Counted from the stretch's first letter, positions 46,401 to 58,100 are shown. The stretch: 64,000 nucleotides of DNA from Tetragonia tetragonoides (GCA_038025085.1 CM076143.1:50662501-50726500), one strand, 5' to 3'. A program made the numbers and translations. Notes: generated from the sequence alone by a model not told the origin.

Positions 46401-49392
46401 CTTAGAGGGGCCCATTGTGATCCAAGGTGCCCCCGGATGCCGTCCTGATGTTCGGACTTCATATTCACCCACGGTTTCCTTGTGGGGGCCTTTATAGTAG
46501 GTGACCTGTACAAGGGTTATCAAAGGTGATTGCCCACTAAACGACCCCTGGTGGCCTCCCACGTCCCCCCGGGGTTACTTGTGCAGTTGTGCGATATGCT
46601 ATGAAAATAAGAACCTTAGGTCTGGGGCCTTCTGTATCCCCAAAATTTTTCCGATTATATAGCCTTTGATTTTGGCCAACTAGGGTCGGTTGAGATTTTC
46701 AGCCCTAATGCTCCGTGGGATCCATGGTGATGCAGAAGTCCCCCTGGTACCATGGGGAGTCTATTTCGATGCCCGGATTTCGTATTCACCTATGACCTCG
46801 GTTTGGGGCCTTCTTAGTGGGTGATTGGTAAAAAGGTCATCAAAGGTGTAAATAGCATTATAGCAACGCAAGAAATTCGACACCTTGAACATTTTAGACT
46901 TGTAGTATTGCCCTATGTAAATGCACAGTAACCCTTTTCGGGAAGCTTGTGCTTGTCATGGACATCTATGCTGAGGTTAAGGTCCATCCTTCAGTATCCA
47001 ACTAATGGGTTTACTTCTGGATATATCCTGTTTAGATTGGTCATTTTTGACACTGGAGCTATTATAGGAAGTCAGATATCCTCTGTACTCCAATTCACCA
47101 ACTTTTATGAGCAACTTTTCCTTTTGAGTACAATTGAGCTAGGCAAGTCTAGATAGTCCTGTGATGTTGATTCGTGGTTTCTTGGCTGTGTCATTGTGGC
47201 AGTGCTTGTGGAACGATTCTGGATATGATTATAAAGTTAAAGAGTCAATCCCTGCTTTGAAATAAACTTGTGTTCACTACTGTCAATGTTGAGACAGCTA
47301 CATATTTGTTTTTGTTTTTGTTTTTTCTCGAGGCACTAATTTTGCTCATCCGCTCTCAAGACACCTTTTTAGGCATCTATTATCTCTTCATCAAAGAGTT
47401 CACTACTGGGCGATTTTCAAGATTGGGATGATAATCGACTGCATCAGATGCCTCTCTTACCTCTTTTATGTGAGGTAGCTAGCCAATCTATGCCTTAACC
47501 AATCAAAGTTCTGACAGAATTAGCTGTCTTGGCTGATTACCATTGTACAGCTTCAGAAAACCTAGGTGGAACTGTAAGAACCGAGTGATTTGATGGTGAA
47601 ATTAAGGAACCAGTCTGATTTGGATTTTATTCACCTTGGTTTTTACAATTGATTGCTACAGGGGATCAAGTGAACAACCATTACCAACGGCTTCCTGGTT
47701 CCCCATTCCCCCCTCCCCCCTAGTTGGATTAATTGGTGATTTTGGCCACCCAAATGGTATATTTTCAACTTGTGCTCACTTTTGCTCTCTGCACATTTCT
47801 TTCTTTGCTACTGTCAGAAGAACCTGTGGTTTTACTCAGTTCAGAGTCTTTTTTCTTTCTTCACATTTTAACAAGGCAATGTGTATTCAGGTGATGTCAC
47901 TTTGCTGCAAGGATGGTTCCTCTGATGCTAGCCGCAAAAGCACGAAGGAGGTGAGTGAAGATAGAATGAGAAATGAAAATAGCTGGTGAGATTTTTAAAG
48001 TGAAATGACCAAGTAATATTCATTACTTCTTTTTGGTAACAGGTTGCTCGAAAATATAAAGAAGGGAAGAGGGTTGGGTTTGCGCAGCTGTCAACTGGTA
48101 TCGATATGTACATCTGTCCTCACAGTGACACAATAATCACTATTCTCGCCAAACATGGTTTCTTCAAGGGTATGACCGCTGTTAATGACAAAAGTGATCC
48201 ACTTATTGGGTGTGTTGTATGGCGGAAAAACACATCTTCAGTTCCTACTACAAAGACACCTGAGGTTAATGGTTCGACATTAGGACAGTGCTCCCCTTCA
48301 ATCTCTTCTGCTCCACTAGTTGCCAGAGAAAATCCATTAATGGTCAATGAGAATAAGGATCTCATCATATCTTCATCTGAAAAGGGTCAAACACCGACTG
48401 AAGGTGGAGAAAAAAGTAGAGGAGATAACACTCCCGAGTTTTGCTTCTCTCCTTGTGTTGATCAACCTAACCACTCAACAATTCCTCAAAACAAAGCCTT
48501 GATCTCTGGTACTACTGCACAGATGTCAGAGTTTAAAACTGATATGGAACTTAATAAGCCTGTTGTTCTAAAACAATCTGCCGCAACTTCTGATGATGAT
48601 GATGATGATGATCTACCTGAATTTGATTTTAGAGATGCAGTTTCTCAAACTTCGGCTAGTAGGAGCTTTGAGGTGAGAACAGTTGATTCTAGATTTGAAG
48701 ATGAACATAGGAACAGTTATGTTCCAAGACCCATGTCAGCGCAAATGACTGCAGAAAGTGCAGCTAATTCCAGATTTCCACCAGACGTCCATATTCAAGG
48801 ACCAGTCCCTCAAAGCACAGGACACCAATCTGAATCATGTATTCCAAATTTCAAGCCACAAAAGCAAATTGCAGTGTGCCCAGGTAGCTCAAAGCCACCA
48901 GATTTTCAATTTCAAGGACCATTTCCACAAAACAGAGGGCATCAGCCAGAGTTACAGCAACAGAAGCAAATAGCAAACTGTGAAACTGGTCCAAAGCCAA
49001 GAAATCTTTTTGAGGATGATGACATGCCAGAATGGTGCCCCCCGGATTTCACTAAGCCGAGGCATGAGGTAGCTCAAAGGGAAGGACCTTCATTTGTTTC
49101 GAGCCACTCCAAAGTTCCCATGTCAGGCTTTGCAGATTCGGCTTCTGGCCATCTGCCTCCAGTGCTCCCAACTCCCACGTCGACCCAGCTGCAGGCCCAA
49201 AACAAAGATTACCCTTTAGCACCTCATCTTCCAAGACCACTAGCTGATCAGCAAGCTTTCGATGGTTTCACTCAAAAAGATGACGCTGCTCCCCCAGGGT
49301 TTGCACCAACGCCTGCTTCCAGGCCTCCGTTTGATCCCCCTCCTATGAAAGATCGTGTTCATCCCTCTCGTTGGAGGGATTTGAGGCCATGA
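33020..49392 (+). CDS. SPOC-domain protein, plant TFIIS/SPOC family, four exons found
   Basis: Exons 33020-34485 (frame open from 32963), 35618-35738, 47891-47950 and 48043-49392 join in frame with GT-AG introns to 998 residues from the first in-frame Met. The SPOC domain, a protein-interaction fold found in transcription and RNA-processing regulators, spans about residues 465-612 and is built from all four exons (EKLWDGTLQLSSSVTVSAVA, VEVKGKVRLEAFEKYVQDLP, GKRVGFAQLSTGIDMYICPH, IGCVVWRKN). The C-terminal part has DDDDDDDLPEFDF (about 733-745), DDDMPEWCPPDF (about 874) and APPGFAP (about 965), as in the Arabidopsis SPOC/TFIIS proteins. Those relatives carry a TFIIS central domain upstream, which I could not find, so the 5' end may be missing or lost. 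A nuclear role in transcription is inferred. Confidence 0.87.
35618..35738 (+). CDS. SPOC gene, second exon
   Basis: Acceptor TTGTAG at 35612-35617. Encodes GEKMQDFSWSESVEVKGKVR and on to SRTRGLM, ending ATG|GTAAGA in phase 0. The donor is part of a tandem duplication (35734-35826). Confidence 0.92.
35734..35826 (+). repeat. 46-bp tandem duplication covering a splice donor
   Basis: TTATGGTAAGACAAATGA starts both copies (35734 and 35780). The copy offers a second GTAAGA donor 46 bp downstream; using it would shift the frame. Confidence 0.95.
35827..37781. other. SPOC gene intron, first part
   Basis: AT-rich intron. A dispersed-repeat copy lies at 37200-37285 and a run of about 16 C near 37483. 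No exon is supported. Confidence 0.6.
37782..38087. mobile_element. hAT-superfamily non-autonomous element with perfect 8-bp TSD
   Basis: 306 bp with ends CAATGTATTAAAA and (inverted) CAGTGTATTAAAA, flanked by CCTTCGCG at 37774-37781 and 38088-38095. Eight-base duplication plus CARTG-type ends indicate hAT. The interior is a run of GCGCCTC-like subterminal motifs, inverted between the two halves. Confidence 0.93.
38782..38983. mobile_element. MULE-type MITE with 9-bp TSD
   Basis: 202 bp flanked by TTTATTTTA on both sides (38773-38781 and 38984-38992). Inverted arms of about 60 bp share CAAATTACACCAAGGTATA-like sequence and TGACGT. A nine-base duplication and long arms fit the Mutator superfamily. 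No coding capacity. Confidence 0.85.
39091..39210. mobile_element. Near-perfect palindromic (hairpin) element
   Basis: About 120 bp folding back on itself around 39150. Arms share GAGGCGGCC, GTGAGG, CTCTATATACAAGCATGATG and GACATCATGC inverted. It is likely a small MITE; relatives of one arm occur near 205 and 711. Confidence 0.85.
39745..39840. repeat. Dispersed repeat copy with GGCTCGAACTTGGGA
   Basis: Shares CCCATGG, CTGAAGTTAACGACCAGGT and GGCTCGAACT with copies at 37200-37285 (inverted) and 38305-38365. The GGCTCGAAC string resembles a pol III B box, so a SINE origin is possible. Confidence 0.6.
40040..40135 (+). mobile_element. SINE-like 3' end
   Basis: Contains AGGGGTAAGACTGCCTACAA, GGCGGGAGCCTC and GGCATTGGGGTAATGTTGAT with a TTGATATTGATG tail, a 3' module I associate with Au-like plant SINEs. 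The tRNA-like head is not clear, so it is a partial copy. Confidence 0.6.
41072..41250 (+). repeat. 88-bp tandem duplication
   Basis: Two adjacent copies (41072-41159 and 41160-41250) sharing GTGCGCGTAATAGACCCCAG and TTGAGTGAGGGACAATC. Confidence 0.93.
41761..41815 (+). mobile_element. Minimal retroposition scar: 16-bp TSD around TCCCTC plus poly-A
   Basis: AGTAGTACATAGATAC occurs at 41761-41776 and 41800-41815, enclosing only TCCCTC and an A run. This is the pattern left by target-primed reverse transcription of an extremely 5'-truncated poly-A element. Confidence 0.8.
41941..42350. mobile_element. Foldback element with about 51-bp inverted arms
   Basis: The left arm, 41941-41991 (ACACTTTTTATTATGAGTGT onward), and right arm, 42300-42350, are near-exact inverse complements with about 310 bp between. 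I could not define a target duplication, so the family is open. Confidence 0.75.
42351..44339. other. SPOC gene intron, middle part
   Basis: No exon seen. A single Stowaway-like end (CTCCATCCGTCCC) sits near 43113 without a partner. Confidence 0.5.
44340..45290 (+). repeat. Array C, forward-oriented diverged monomers
   Basis: About three strongly diverged monomers of the same superfamily. Recognisable blocks are GGGTCGGTTATTGGGTTCCT, CATTTACTAGTCACCCAATT and GAAGGCTATAACTCATGACC, all in the orientation of arrays A and B. Confidence 0.75.
45291..46860 (-). repeat. Array C, reverse-oriented monomers
   Basis: About five monomers with the superfamily blocks on the minus strand. For example, the inverse of GGATTACAGCCTTTGGATTT corresponds to the AAGGCTATAATTCAC block of B, and AGAACCTTGGTCT... 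matches the CGAAGGTTCTGATTTTCG block inverted. It contains a fresh 80-bp tandem duplication (45516-45595 and 45596-45675). Confidence 0.82.
46861..47890. other. SPOC gene intron, last part
   Basis: Unique AT-rich intron running into the acceptor before the 60-bp exon; the TTCAG acceptor is preceded by a pyrimidine-rich stretch. Confidence 0.6.
47891..47950 (+). CDS. SPOC gene, 60-bp third exon after a 12-kb intron
   Basis: Acceptor TTCAG and donor GTGAGT bound exactly 20 codons, VMSLCCKDGSSDASRKSTKE, which fit the family between RGLM and VARKY. Confidence 0.9.
48043..49392 (+). CDS. SPOC gene, last exon
   Basis: Acceptor GTAACAG at 48036-48042. It carries the rest of the SPOC domain, then a long acidic and proline-rich tail. 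A GAT microsatellite (48592-48612) encodes seven Asp. The stop is TGA after RWRDLRP. Confidence 0.94.
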   Translation, partial: VARKYKEGKRVGFAQLSTGIDMYICPHSDTIITILAKHGFFKGMTAVNDKSDPLIGCVVWRKNTSSVPTTKTPEVNGSTLGQCSPSISSAPLVARENPLMVNENKDLIISSSEKGQTPTEGGEKSRGDNTPEFCFSPCVDQPNHSTIPQNKALISGTTAQMSEFKTDMELNKPVVLKQSAATSDDDDDDDLPEFDFRDAVSQTSASRSFEVRTVDSRFEDEHRNSYVPRPMSAQMTAESAANSRFPPDVHIQGPVPQSTGHQSESCIPNFKPQKQIAVCPGSSKPPDFQFQGPFPQNRGHQPELQQQKQIANCETGPKPRNLFEDDDMPEWCPPDFTKPRHEVAQREGPSFVSSHSKVPMSGFADSASGHLPPVLPTPTSTQLQAQNKDYPLAPHLPRPLADQQAFDGFTQKDDAAPPGFAPTPASRPPFDPPPMKDRVHPSRWRDLRP

Positions 49393-50365
49393 AGTTTAGC
49401 TTTGGGGAGGTTGGGAAATGAGTTTATTATGTCGTAGAAAAGCTAGAGTGAAGTTGTAGGAGTATGTAAGCAGGAAGTTTTCTGTTACAATGAAATATTA
49501 TGACCTTGAATTAAGCCTCCTTTTTTTCTTTCCTTTCTGGTGAGAATGTGTGCGCGGTGTGCCTATGCTTTGCCTGACTAAGGAAAACTTAAAGTGGCCT
49601 TAAAAGGCCTCGTACTAGTGATTTGGAATGAATCAGAGTACTGACTAGCGGAAGTGCTGAACTACCCATCAGGGTTACCTTGAATGAAGCTATAGTTTTA
49701 ACTTTTTTAGTCCCCCCCTACCAGTCAATGATAATTTCTGCATCTTTATTTTTTTTTTGATCATATTTCTGCATCTTTTTAGTTGCTCAGCTATGTTGCC
49801 ATCCTGTTCCCCTTAAGAATTAACAGATTTAACAGTATTACAGTGTGGTAGTGCCAACAGCTAGGAAGATCAGCTCTTATCTCCTATTTGCTTGCTTCTT
49901 TATTCAACAATTTGCTTATTAATACGCAACTGGATCGGGAAATTGCTTCAGTTAAAAGAAAGAAGCACCCGAATCTTGAAACTCTTGAGACTTGAGATAT
50001 AAACTCCATTTATTCACTCGCAAGTGCCTTTTTGTGCCAAAGGTATTGCCCAAATAAAACTCGATACAAACTGGAAGTTTGCAGATTTGGCTCTGAACTT
50101 CAATATGTGCTAGTGAGTATGGTTATGCATCAGATATGCATATTAGGAAATAATAATCACTTCACATGGAAGAAGATGCGCCATGAGCAACCAGATCCAG
50201 CAAGTATGAAGAGAAGTGGAAGCTGTTCATATTTGATTTTTGAGTTATATAGACATACCATTTTTCACAAAACCATATTTCAAGAACCACCGATCAATGG
50301 AAAAGAAAACGAGATATATTTAGGGCTTTACAGGGAACTGGCAACTTGGAATACTGGCCACACTA
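49393..50365. other. Convergent 3' flanks of the SPOC and BSD genes
   Basis: Holds both 3' untranslated regions. AATGAAATATTATGACC near 49489 could be part of a SPOC poly-A signal region. A diverged dispersed-repeat copy may lie at 49555-49680 (GGCCTCGTACTAGTGATTTG). No other gene seen. Confidence 0.55.
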
Positions 50366-51025
50366 TCAAGGATCAAAATCATCAACTGTAAGCCAGTCCT
50401 CACCCTCTGAGTCTCTATCTCGAGAACTTGATTGGCCTCTTAACTGGTTGCCCCTGCTTCCCACATTTTCATTCAATCGAACCCACTCACTGGACCCCTC
50501 TGGTGAGGAACCCCTTGTTGAATGTGCTCGTCCTGAACCAGATGGTCTATTAGGGAGGTCATTATCATCATCTTCGAGATCACTGAATGAAACATCATCT
50601 TCACTTTGGAATCGCTTTGAAGCAGATGTGGAGGTTCCTGTAGTTACAGCTTCTTTCTGTAAACGCTGATCAATATTTTCACGCTCTTCATCTACTACCC
50701 TAGCATTTGAACTATCAACAACAGCTGTTTCTTCGCTAGCAAGGATTTCATTTGTTAATGTACCATCAGCCCTAGGATCAGACTGCTCATCATCATTAGC
50801 AGTGAATCGGTTCCCATCCTCTTCTGTACGCTTCTTACTGTTGTCAGATTCATTGATTTCCTCACTTCTTGATGCACTTAGATTCTCAGATATCGTTACT
50901 TTTTCCACAGATTGACTTTCCTCAGATGAGCAATCCAACTGAGGATTCTGAGAATTGTTTTCGTCGATTTCAGTATTCTTCTTGGTTCGTAGCAACAGCA
51001 GCAGTGTTTCCCTTGCTTCAACAAC
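50366..51025 (-). CDS. BSD gene last exon
   Basis: 660 bp in phase 0 after a CTGCAG acceptor. 219 residues, mostly acidic and Ser-rich, with EDDVSFSDLEDDDND and the terminal DWLTVDDFDP motif. Confidence 0.9.
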   Translation of the reverse strand, partial: VVEARETLLLLLRTKKNTEIDENNSQNPQLDCSSEESQSVEKVTISENLSASRSEEINESDNSKKRTEEDGNRFTANDDEQSDPRADGTLTNEILASEETAVVDSSNARVVDEERENIDQRLQKEAVTTGTSTSASKRFQSEDDVSFSDLEDDDNDLPNRPSGSGRAHSTRGSSPEGSSEWVRLNENVGSRGNQLRGQSSSRDRDSEGEDWLTVDDFDP

Positions 51026-51769
51026 CTGCAGCAGAAGTTAGAGTTGTCATTCAATAAGAATAGAGCTACAAAAGGAAGTCAACTATATTGCCACGAATAG
51101 AACAGGATATAACTTTGCTTCCTAGCAATTGAGCTGTTGAGCATGTTCTCCTCTCACTAGGAAAGGGTTTCACATAAAAAATTCTAACATATGCAGACAT
51201 ACCCTGAAGCCACAAACAGGAAAAAGAAAAGAATTGGCATTATATTCCACTCACAAGGCAGCAAAATCGAATATTCTACTGCTCAAAATGCAGCGCCTAG
51301 TTGAAAAAAAAGAATAAAGAGAGGGTGGAGGTGGGTCCCATAATTAAGGCATCATAGCTATTAAATCACCGAAGCAGCTAAAATTAAGGAACCAGGACTG
51401 ACCAGCCCAGATCCAGGGTTCATGCAGCACAAAGCACATGATCAACAATCAAACTTGAACAGAAAAAGAGAAAAGAACAAGGAACATGAGGCACCCAGAG
51501 AAAATGGCTACTTTTACAAAAATGTTTGTTTCTTTACTCTATAATTTTGACTTAAAATAGCAAAAAACGAACATGGTTTCTTGCCTGAGGAGTTGAAAGC
51601 AGCTCCAAATCATCCTCATTTAACCTTGGAAGCAACAGAATGAAATATATCATCCAAAACTGGTTGTCACTCATGTCACTGCTGAGTCTGCCCCTAAGGT
51701 CAGCAAGACTTGGAACCAGTTGCTCCATAACTGAGACATGCTCAAACTGAACATCAGACATATCAAACT
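50366..51769 (-). CDS. BSD-domain protein, 3' two exons (5' part not in window)
   Basis: Exon 51585-51769 encodes 61 residues, FDMSDVQFEHVSVMEQLVPS through DMSDNQFWMIYFILLLPRL to ELLSTPQ. The FW..YF core is the signature of the BSD domain, named after BTF2-like factors, synapse-associated and DOS2-like proteins. Exon 50366-51025 continues VVEARETLLLLLRTK, then a long acidic, Ser-rich tail ending DSEGEDWLTVDDFDP and TGA, as in plant BSD proteins. The intron is a GC-AG type (CAG|GCAAGA). The first exon enters in phase 2 after a GCAG acceptor, so upstream exons coding the usual N-terminal half must exist but are not found up to 64000. Function is unknown in detail; nuclear or trafficking roles are only inferred. 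Confidence 0.88.
51585..51769 (-). CDS. BSD gene exon with the domain core
   Basis: 185 bp, phase 2 in and phase 0 out. The donor is GC (51584-51583) rather than GT, in a CAG|GCAAGA context usual for GC donors. Confidence 0.88.
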
Positions 51770-52189
51770 CTGCAAATGACAGAACAAGGCTCAGAAGGAT
51801 TTTCCAAACCCATTTGCTTCAACACAACAAAACACACAAGTCTGAAGTATGAAGAGGAAGTATTAAAGTACCCAGTTCCTCAAAAGATAACGACAAAGTA
51901 GCAAGTGCACAAAGAATTGTCAAAACCAGTCAGTTGACAGATCACTTTGAGATCACCAAAGCACTTATAATTGGTACAATATCCCCTAGTTCTGATGTAC
52001 CAAAAGAATTTTTTTTAAAACTATTCTTGGAAGGCTTCTAAAGATCATCTAATCCCTGGGTTCTAGCATAGATTTTGCGAGAGGGTTCTTATAAGTTTTG
52101 AAGTGTAAAATGTGTTTTAAATACAGTCAAGTAACTAAATTAACATTATCAAATTAGCCAGCCACTGTATCGTAAGATAAATGGTACCA
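51770..52189. other. BSD gene intron before the B3 array
   Basis: Unique AT-rich sequence, with a pyrimidine-rich tract on the minus strand leading to the acceptor at 51770-51773. The array starts abruptly near 52190. Confidence 0.6.
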
Positions 52190-55100
52190 CTTCAGCCATG
52201 GAAAGATGATACCGTATGAACTCACGGTCATAGGGGGTGCTCTTGGGCCACAATAGGCCCACCGGAGAAGTTTTAGCAAAACTCTCAACCTAGCCCTGGA
52301 AGCCATAAATTGAAGGCTATTATAATACACATCTTTTGGGTTTCCACGGGCCCCAGAACGAAGTTTCTGATTTTCGCAAGGGGCACCCCAAAGGATCATC
52401 AATTGGACAACGGCGTTACTTGTCACCCACTTTAAAAAGCTGAAACATCAAAATCATTGATGAATACGAAGTTCAACGGCCTACCGGGGCACAAGGGTCC
52501 TTTTCGGTCACAAAAGACCCCCCTACAAGTTTGGACAAAATTCAACATTGAAGGCTATAATTCACTTTTTTTGGCATCCGGAGGCTCCGAAAGAAATATT
52601 GTGATTTTCAAACCATATCACACGAGACACTGTTAGGGGTCATGGGAGGCTTCGGAGGTCGGTTATCGAGTCCCTATTAAGCTTGAACGACTGTTTTACT
52701 GATACACACTTCAAAGGTCGGAGACCCGGGCAATACAAAGTTCGGAGATCTAGATGGCTTACCGCGAGACGGGGGTCTTCTTGGGTAACAATAGACCCTC
52801 TGGAGAATTCTGGGCAAAAATCTAAACCGAGTCCGCGGAAGCTGTAATTTGAAGGCTATAATTCACTTTTTTGCACATCCAGAGGGCCGAAACAAATGTT
52901 GTGATTTTCGCATCATATCGAAGGAGACATCGTTCGGGGTCATAGGAGGCCCCGGAAGTCTGTTATCGGTTCCCTTTTAGGCTTAGACGGTTGTTTTACT
53001 CAAAACACTCAAATCATGGGTGAATACGGTTTGGACACCCGGATTACCTTACGGGGAGAAGTTTTAGCAAAACTCTCAACCGATCCCTGAAAGTCAAAAA
53101 TTGAAGGCTATAATACACATTTTTTGTGTTTCCACGGGCCCAGAATGAAGGTTCTGATTTTCGCAAGGGACACCCCAAAGAATCAACAAAGGCCCCCGAG
53201 ATCGGTTATCGGGTCCCTATTGTGCTTGGACAGTGGCGTTACTTGTCACCCACTTTAAAGAGCTGATATATCAAAATCATTGATGAACACGAAGTTAAAC
53301 GGCCTACAGGGGGCAATGGCACAAGGGTCCTTTTCGGTCACAAAAGACCCCCCTTAAAAATTTGGGCAAAATTTCAACCTGGCCCGGTAATACAAAACTT
53401 GAAGGGTATAATTCACTTTATTTGGCATCCGGAGGCCCCGAAAGAAATATTGTGATTTTCAAACCATATCACACGAGACACTGTTAGGGGTCATGGGAGG
53501 CTCCGAAGGTCGGTTATCGGGTCCCTATTAGGCTTGAGCGGCTGTTTTACGGATACAAAGTTCAAAGGTCGGAGACCCGGGCAATACGAAATTTGGAGAT
53601 GGCCTACCGCGGGACGGGGGTCATCATGGGTAACGATAGACCCTGCGGAAAATTTTGGGCAAAAATCTAAACCGAGTCCACAAAAGCTGAAAATTGAAGG
53701 CTATAATTCACTTTGTTTTGGGCATCCGAAGGGCCCGAAACAAATGTTGTGATTTTCGCATCATACCGCACGACTGCATGAGACATAGTTAGGGTTCATG
53801 GGAGGTCCCGGAAGTCTGTTATCGGTTCGCTTATAGGCTTAGACGGTTGTTTTACTCGAAGCACTCCAATCATGGGTGAATACGATTTGGACACTCAGAT
53901 GACCTCACGGGGTCATAAGGGGTCCTCTTGGGCCACAATAGACCCTCCGGAGAAGTTTTAGTAAAACTCTGAATGAAGCCCTGTAAGCCAAAAATTGAAG
54001 GCTATAATACACATTTTTTGGTTTTCCACGGGCCTAGAACATAGGTTCTGATTTTCGCAAGGGACATCCCAAAGGATCATCAAAAGCCCCTGAGGTCGGT
54101 TATCACTTATCGGGTCCCTATTATGCTCGGACTGCGGCGTTACTTCTCACCCACTTTGAAGACCTGAAACATCAAAATCATTGATGAATACGAAGTTCAA
54201 CGGCCTACCGGGGGTACAAGGGTCCTTTTCGGTCAGGAAAAAAACCCCGTAAAAGTTTGGGCAAAAATTTCAACCTAGCCTCGGGAATCCAAATAATGAA
54301 GGCTATAATTCACATATTTTGGCGTCCGGAGGCCCCGAAAGAAATATTGTGATTTTCAAACCATATCACATTAGGCACTGATAGGGATCATGGGAGAATC
54401 CGGAGATGGTTAACGGGTCCCAATTAGGCTTGGACTGCGGCGTTACTTGTCACCCACTTTAAAGAGAAAACATCAAGATCATTGATGAATATGAAGTTCG
54501 ACCGCCTACCGGGAGCACAAGATCCTTTTCGGTCACAAAAGACCCACGTAAAAGTTTCGGCAAAAATTTCAACCTGGCCCCGGGAATCCAAATATAAAAG
54601 GCTATAATTCACATTTTTTTGGCGTCCGGAGGCCCCGAAAGAAATATTGTGATTTTAAAACCATATCACATGAGACACTGTTAGGGGTCAGGGGTGGCTC
54701 CGGAAGTCGGTTATCGGGTCCCTATTAGGCTTGGACGATTGTTTTACGGATACACGCTTCAAAGGTCGGAGACCAGGGCAATACGAAGTTCGGAGATTTG
54801 GATGGCCTACCGCGGGACGGGGGTCATCTTGGGTAACAATAGACCCTCTGGAGAATTTTGTGCAAAAATCTAAAATAAGTCCACGGAAGCTGAAAATTGA
54901 AGGCTATAGTTCAGTTTTTTTTGGGCATCCGGAGGGCTCGAAAGAAATGTTGTAATTTTCACATCATATCGCACGAGACACCGTTAGGGATCATGGGAGG
55001 CCCCTGAAAGTCTGTTATCGGCCCCTTTTTAGGGTAAGACAGTCGTTTTACTCGAAACACTCAAAACATGGGTGTATACGATTTGGACACCCGGATGACC

Positions 55101-58100
55101 TCACGCGGGCATAGGGGTCCTCTTTGGCCACAGTAGACCCTCTCCAGAAGTTTCAGTAAAACTCTCAACCGAGCCCCTAAAAGCAAAAAATTGAAGGCTA
55201 TAATACACACTTTGTTGGGTCGCCACGGGGCCCAGAACAAAGGTTCTGATTTTCGCAAGAGACATCCCAAAGGATTATAAAAGGCCCCGGAGGTTGTTTA
55301 TCGGGTCCGTATTATGTTTGGACTGCGGCGTTACTTGTCACCCACAATAAAGAGAAAACATCAAAATCGTTGATGAATACGAAGTTCAAAGGCCTACTGG
55401 GGGCACAAGGGTCCTTTTCGGTAACAAAAAACTCGTCGTAAAAGTTTGGGCAAAAATTTCAACCTACCCCGAGAATCCAAAAATTGAAGGCTATAATTCA
55501 CATTTATTATCCGGAGGTTCGAAAACAATATTGTGATTTTCAAACCATAGCACATTAGACACTGATAGGGATCATGGGAGGCTCCTGAGATCGGTTATCG
55601 GGTCCCTATTAGGCTTGGATTGCGGCGTTACTTGTCACCCACTTTAAAGAGAAACCATCAAGATCATTGATGAATATGAAGTTCGACGGCCTACCAGGAG
55701 CACAAGGGTCCTTTTCAGTCACTAAAGACCCCCCGTAAAAGTTTGGGCAAAAATTTCAACCTGGCCCCAGGAATCCAAATATTGAAGGCTATAATTCACA
55801 TTTTTTGGCGTCCGGAGGCCCCGAAAGAAATATTGTGATTTTCAAACTATATCACATGAGACACTGTTAGGGGTCATGGGAGGCTCCGGAAGTCGGTTAT
55901 CGGGTCCCTATTAGGCTTGGACGAGTGTTTTACGGATACACACTTCAAAGGTCGGAGACCAGGGCAATACGAAGTTCGGAGATTCGGATGGCCTACCGCG
56001 GGACGGGGGTCATCTTGGGTAACAATAGACCCTCTGGAAAATTTTGTGCAAATATCTAAACCGAGTCCCGGAAGCCGAAAATTGAAGGGTATAGTTCAGT
56101 TTTTTTTGGGCATCCGGAGGGCCCGAAAGAAATGTTGTAATTTTCACATCATATCATACGAGACACCGTTAGGGGTCATGAGAGGCCACTGAAAGTCTGT
56201 TATCGGCCCCCTTTTAGGCTAAGACAGTCGTTTTACTCGAAAAACTCAAAACATGGGTGTATACGATTTGGACACCCGGATGACCTCACGCGGGCATAGG
56301 GGTCCTCTTGGGCCACAGTAGACTCTCTCGAGAAGTTTCAGTAAAACTCTCAACCGAGCCTTGGAAGCCAAAATTTTTGTTGGGTTGGCACGGGCCCCAG
56401 ATTCGTTCTGATTTTCGCAAGGGACATCCTAAAGGATTATCAAAGGCCCCGGAGGTCGTTTATCGGGTCCGTATTATACTTGGACTGCGGCGTTAATTGT
56501 CACCCACTTTAAAAAGAAAACATCAAAATCGTTGATGAATACAAAGTTCAACGGCCTACCGGGGGCACAAGGGTCCTTTTCGGTAACAAAAGACCCGTCG
56601 TAAAAGTTTGGGCAAAATTTTCAACCTGGCCTCGAGAATCCAAAAATTGAAGGCTAATTCACATTTTTTGGCATCCGTAGGCCTCGAAAGAAATATTGTG
56701 ATTTTCAAACCATATCACATGAGACACTGTTAGGGGTCATGGGAGGCTCTTGAGGTCGGTTATCGGGTCCCTATTAGGCTTAGACGGTTATTTTACGGAT
56801 ACACAATTCAAAGGTCGGAGACCCGGGCAATACAAAGTTCGGAGATCCGGATGGCCTACCGCGGGACGGGCGTCATCTTGGGTAACAATAGACCCTGCTG
56901 AGAATTTTGGGCAAAATTCTAAACTGAGTCCGCGGAAACTGAAAATTGAAGGCTATATGATTCACTTTGGGCATCCAGAGGGCCTGAAACATATGTTGTG
57001 ATTTTCGCATCATATCGCACGAGACGCCGTTAGGGTTCATGGGAGGTCCCGGAAGTCTGTTATCAGTTCGCTTTTAGGCTTAGACGGTTGTTTTACTCGA
57101 AGCACTCAAATCATGGGTGAATACGGTTTGGACACTCGGATGACCTCACGGGGTCATATGGGGCCTTCTTGGGCCACAATAGACACTCCGGAGAAGATTT
57201 AACAAAACTCTCAGTGAAGCCTTGTAAGCCAAAAATTGAAAGCTATAATACACATTTTTTGGATTTCCACGGGCCCAGAACGAAGGTTCTGATATTTGCA
57301 AGGGACATCAAAAAGGATCATCAACGGCCCCCAAGGTCGGTTATCGGGTCCCTATTATGCTTGGACTGCGGCGTTACTTGTCACCCACTTTAAAGACCTG
57401 AAACATCAAATCATTGATGAATACGAAGTTCAACGGCCTACCGGGGGCACAAGAGTCCTTTTCGGTCAGAAAAGACCCCCCGTAAAAGTTTGGGCAAAAT
57501 TTTTAACCTTGCCCCGAGAATCCAAAATTTGAAGGATATAATTCACATTTATTATCCGGAGGTCCGAAAAAAGTATGGTGATTTTCAAACCATATCACAT
57601 TAGACACTGATAGGGATCATGGGAGGCTCCGGAGATCGGTTATCGGGTCCCTATTAGGCTTGGACTGCGGTGTTACTTGTCACCCACTTTAACGAGAAAA
57701 CATCAAGATCATTGATGAATATGAAGTTCGATGGCCTACCGGGAGCACAAGGGTCCTTTTCGGTCACAAAAGACCCCCCCGTAAAAGTTTGGGCAAAATT
57801 TTCAACATGGCCCCAAGAATCCAAAATTTGAAGGCCATAATTCACATTTATTATCGGGAGGTCCGAAAAAAATATTGTGATTTTCAAATCATATCACATT
57901 AGACACTGATAGGAATCATGGAAGGCTCCGGAGATCGGTTATCGGGTCCCTATTAGGCTTGGACTGCGGCGTTACTTGTCACCCACTTTAAAGAGAAAAC
58001 ATAAAGATCATTGATGAATACGAAGTTCAACGGTCACCGAGGGCACAAGGGTTTTTTCGGTCACAAAAGACCCCCCGTAAAAGTTAGGGCCAAAATTACA

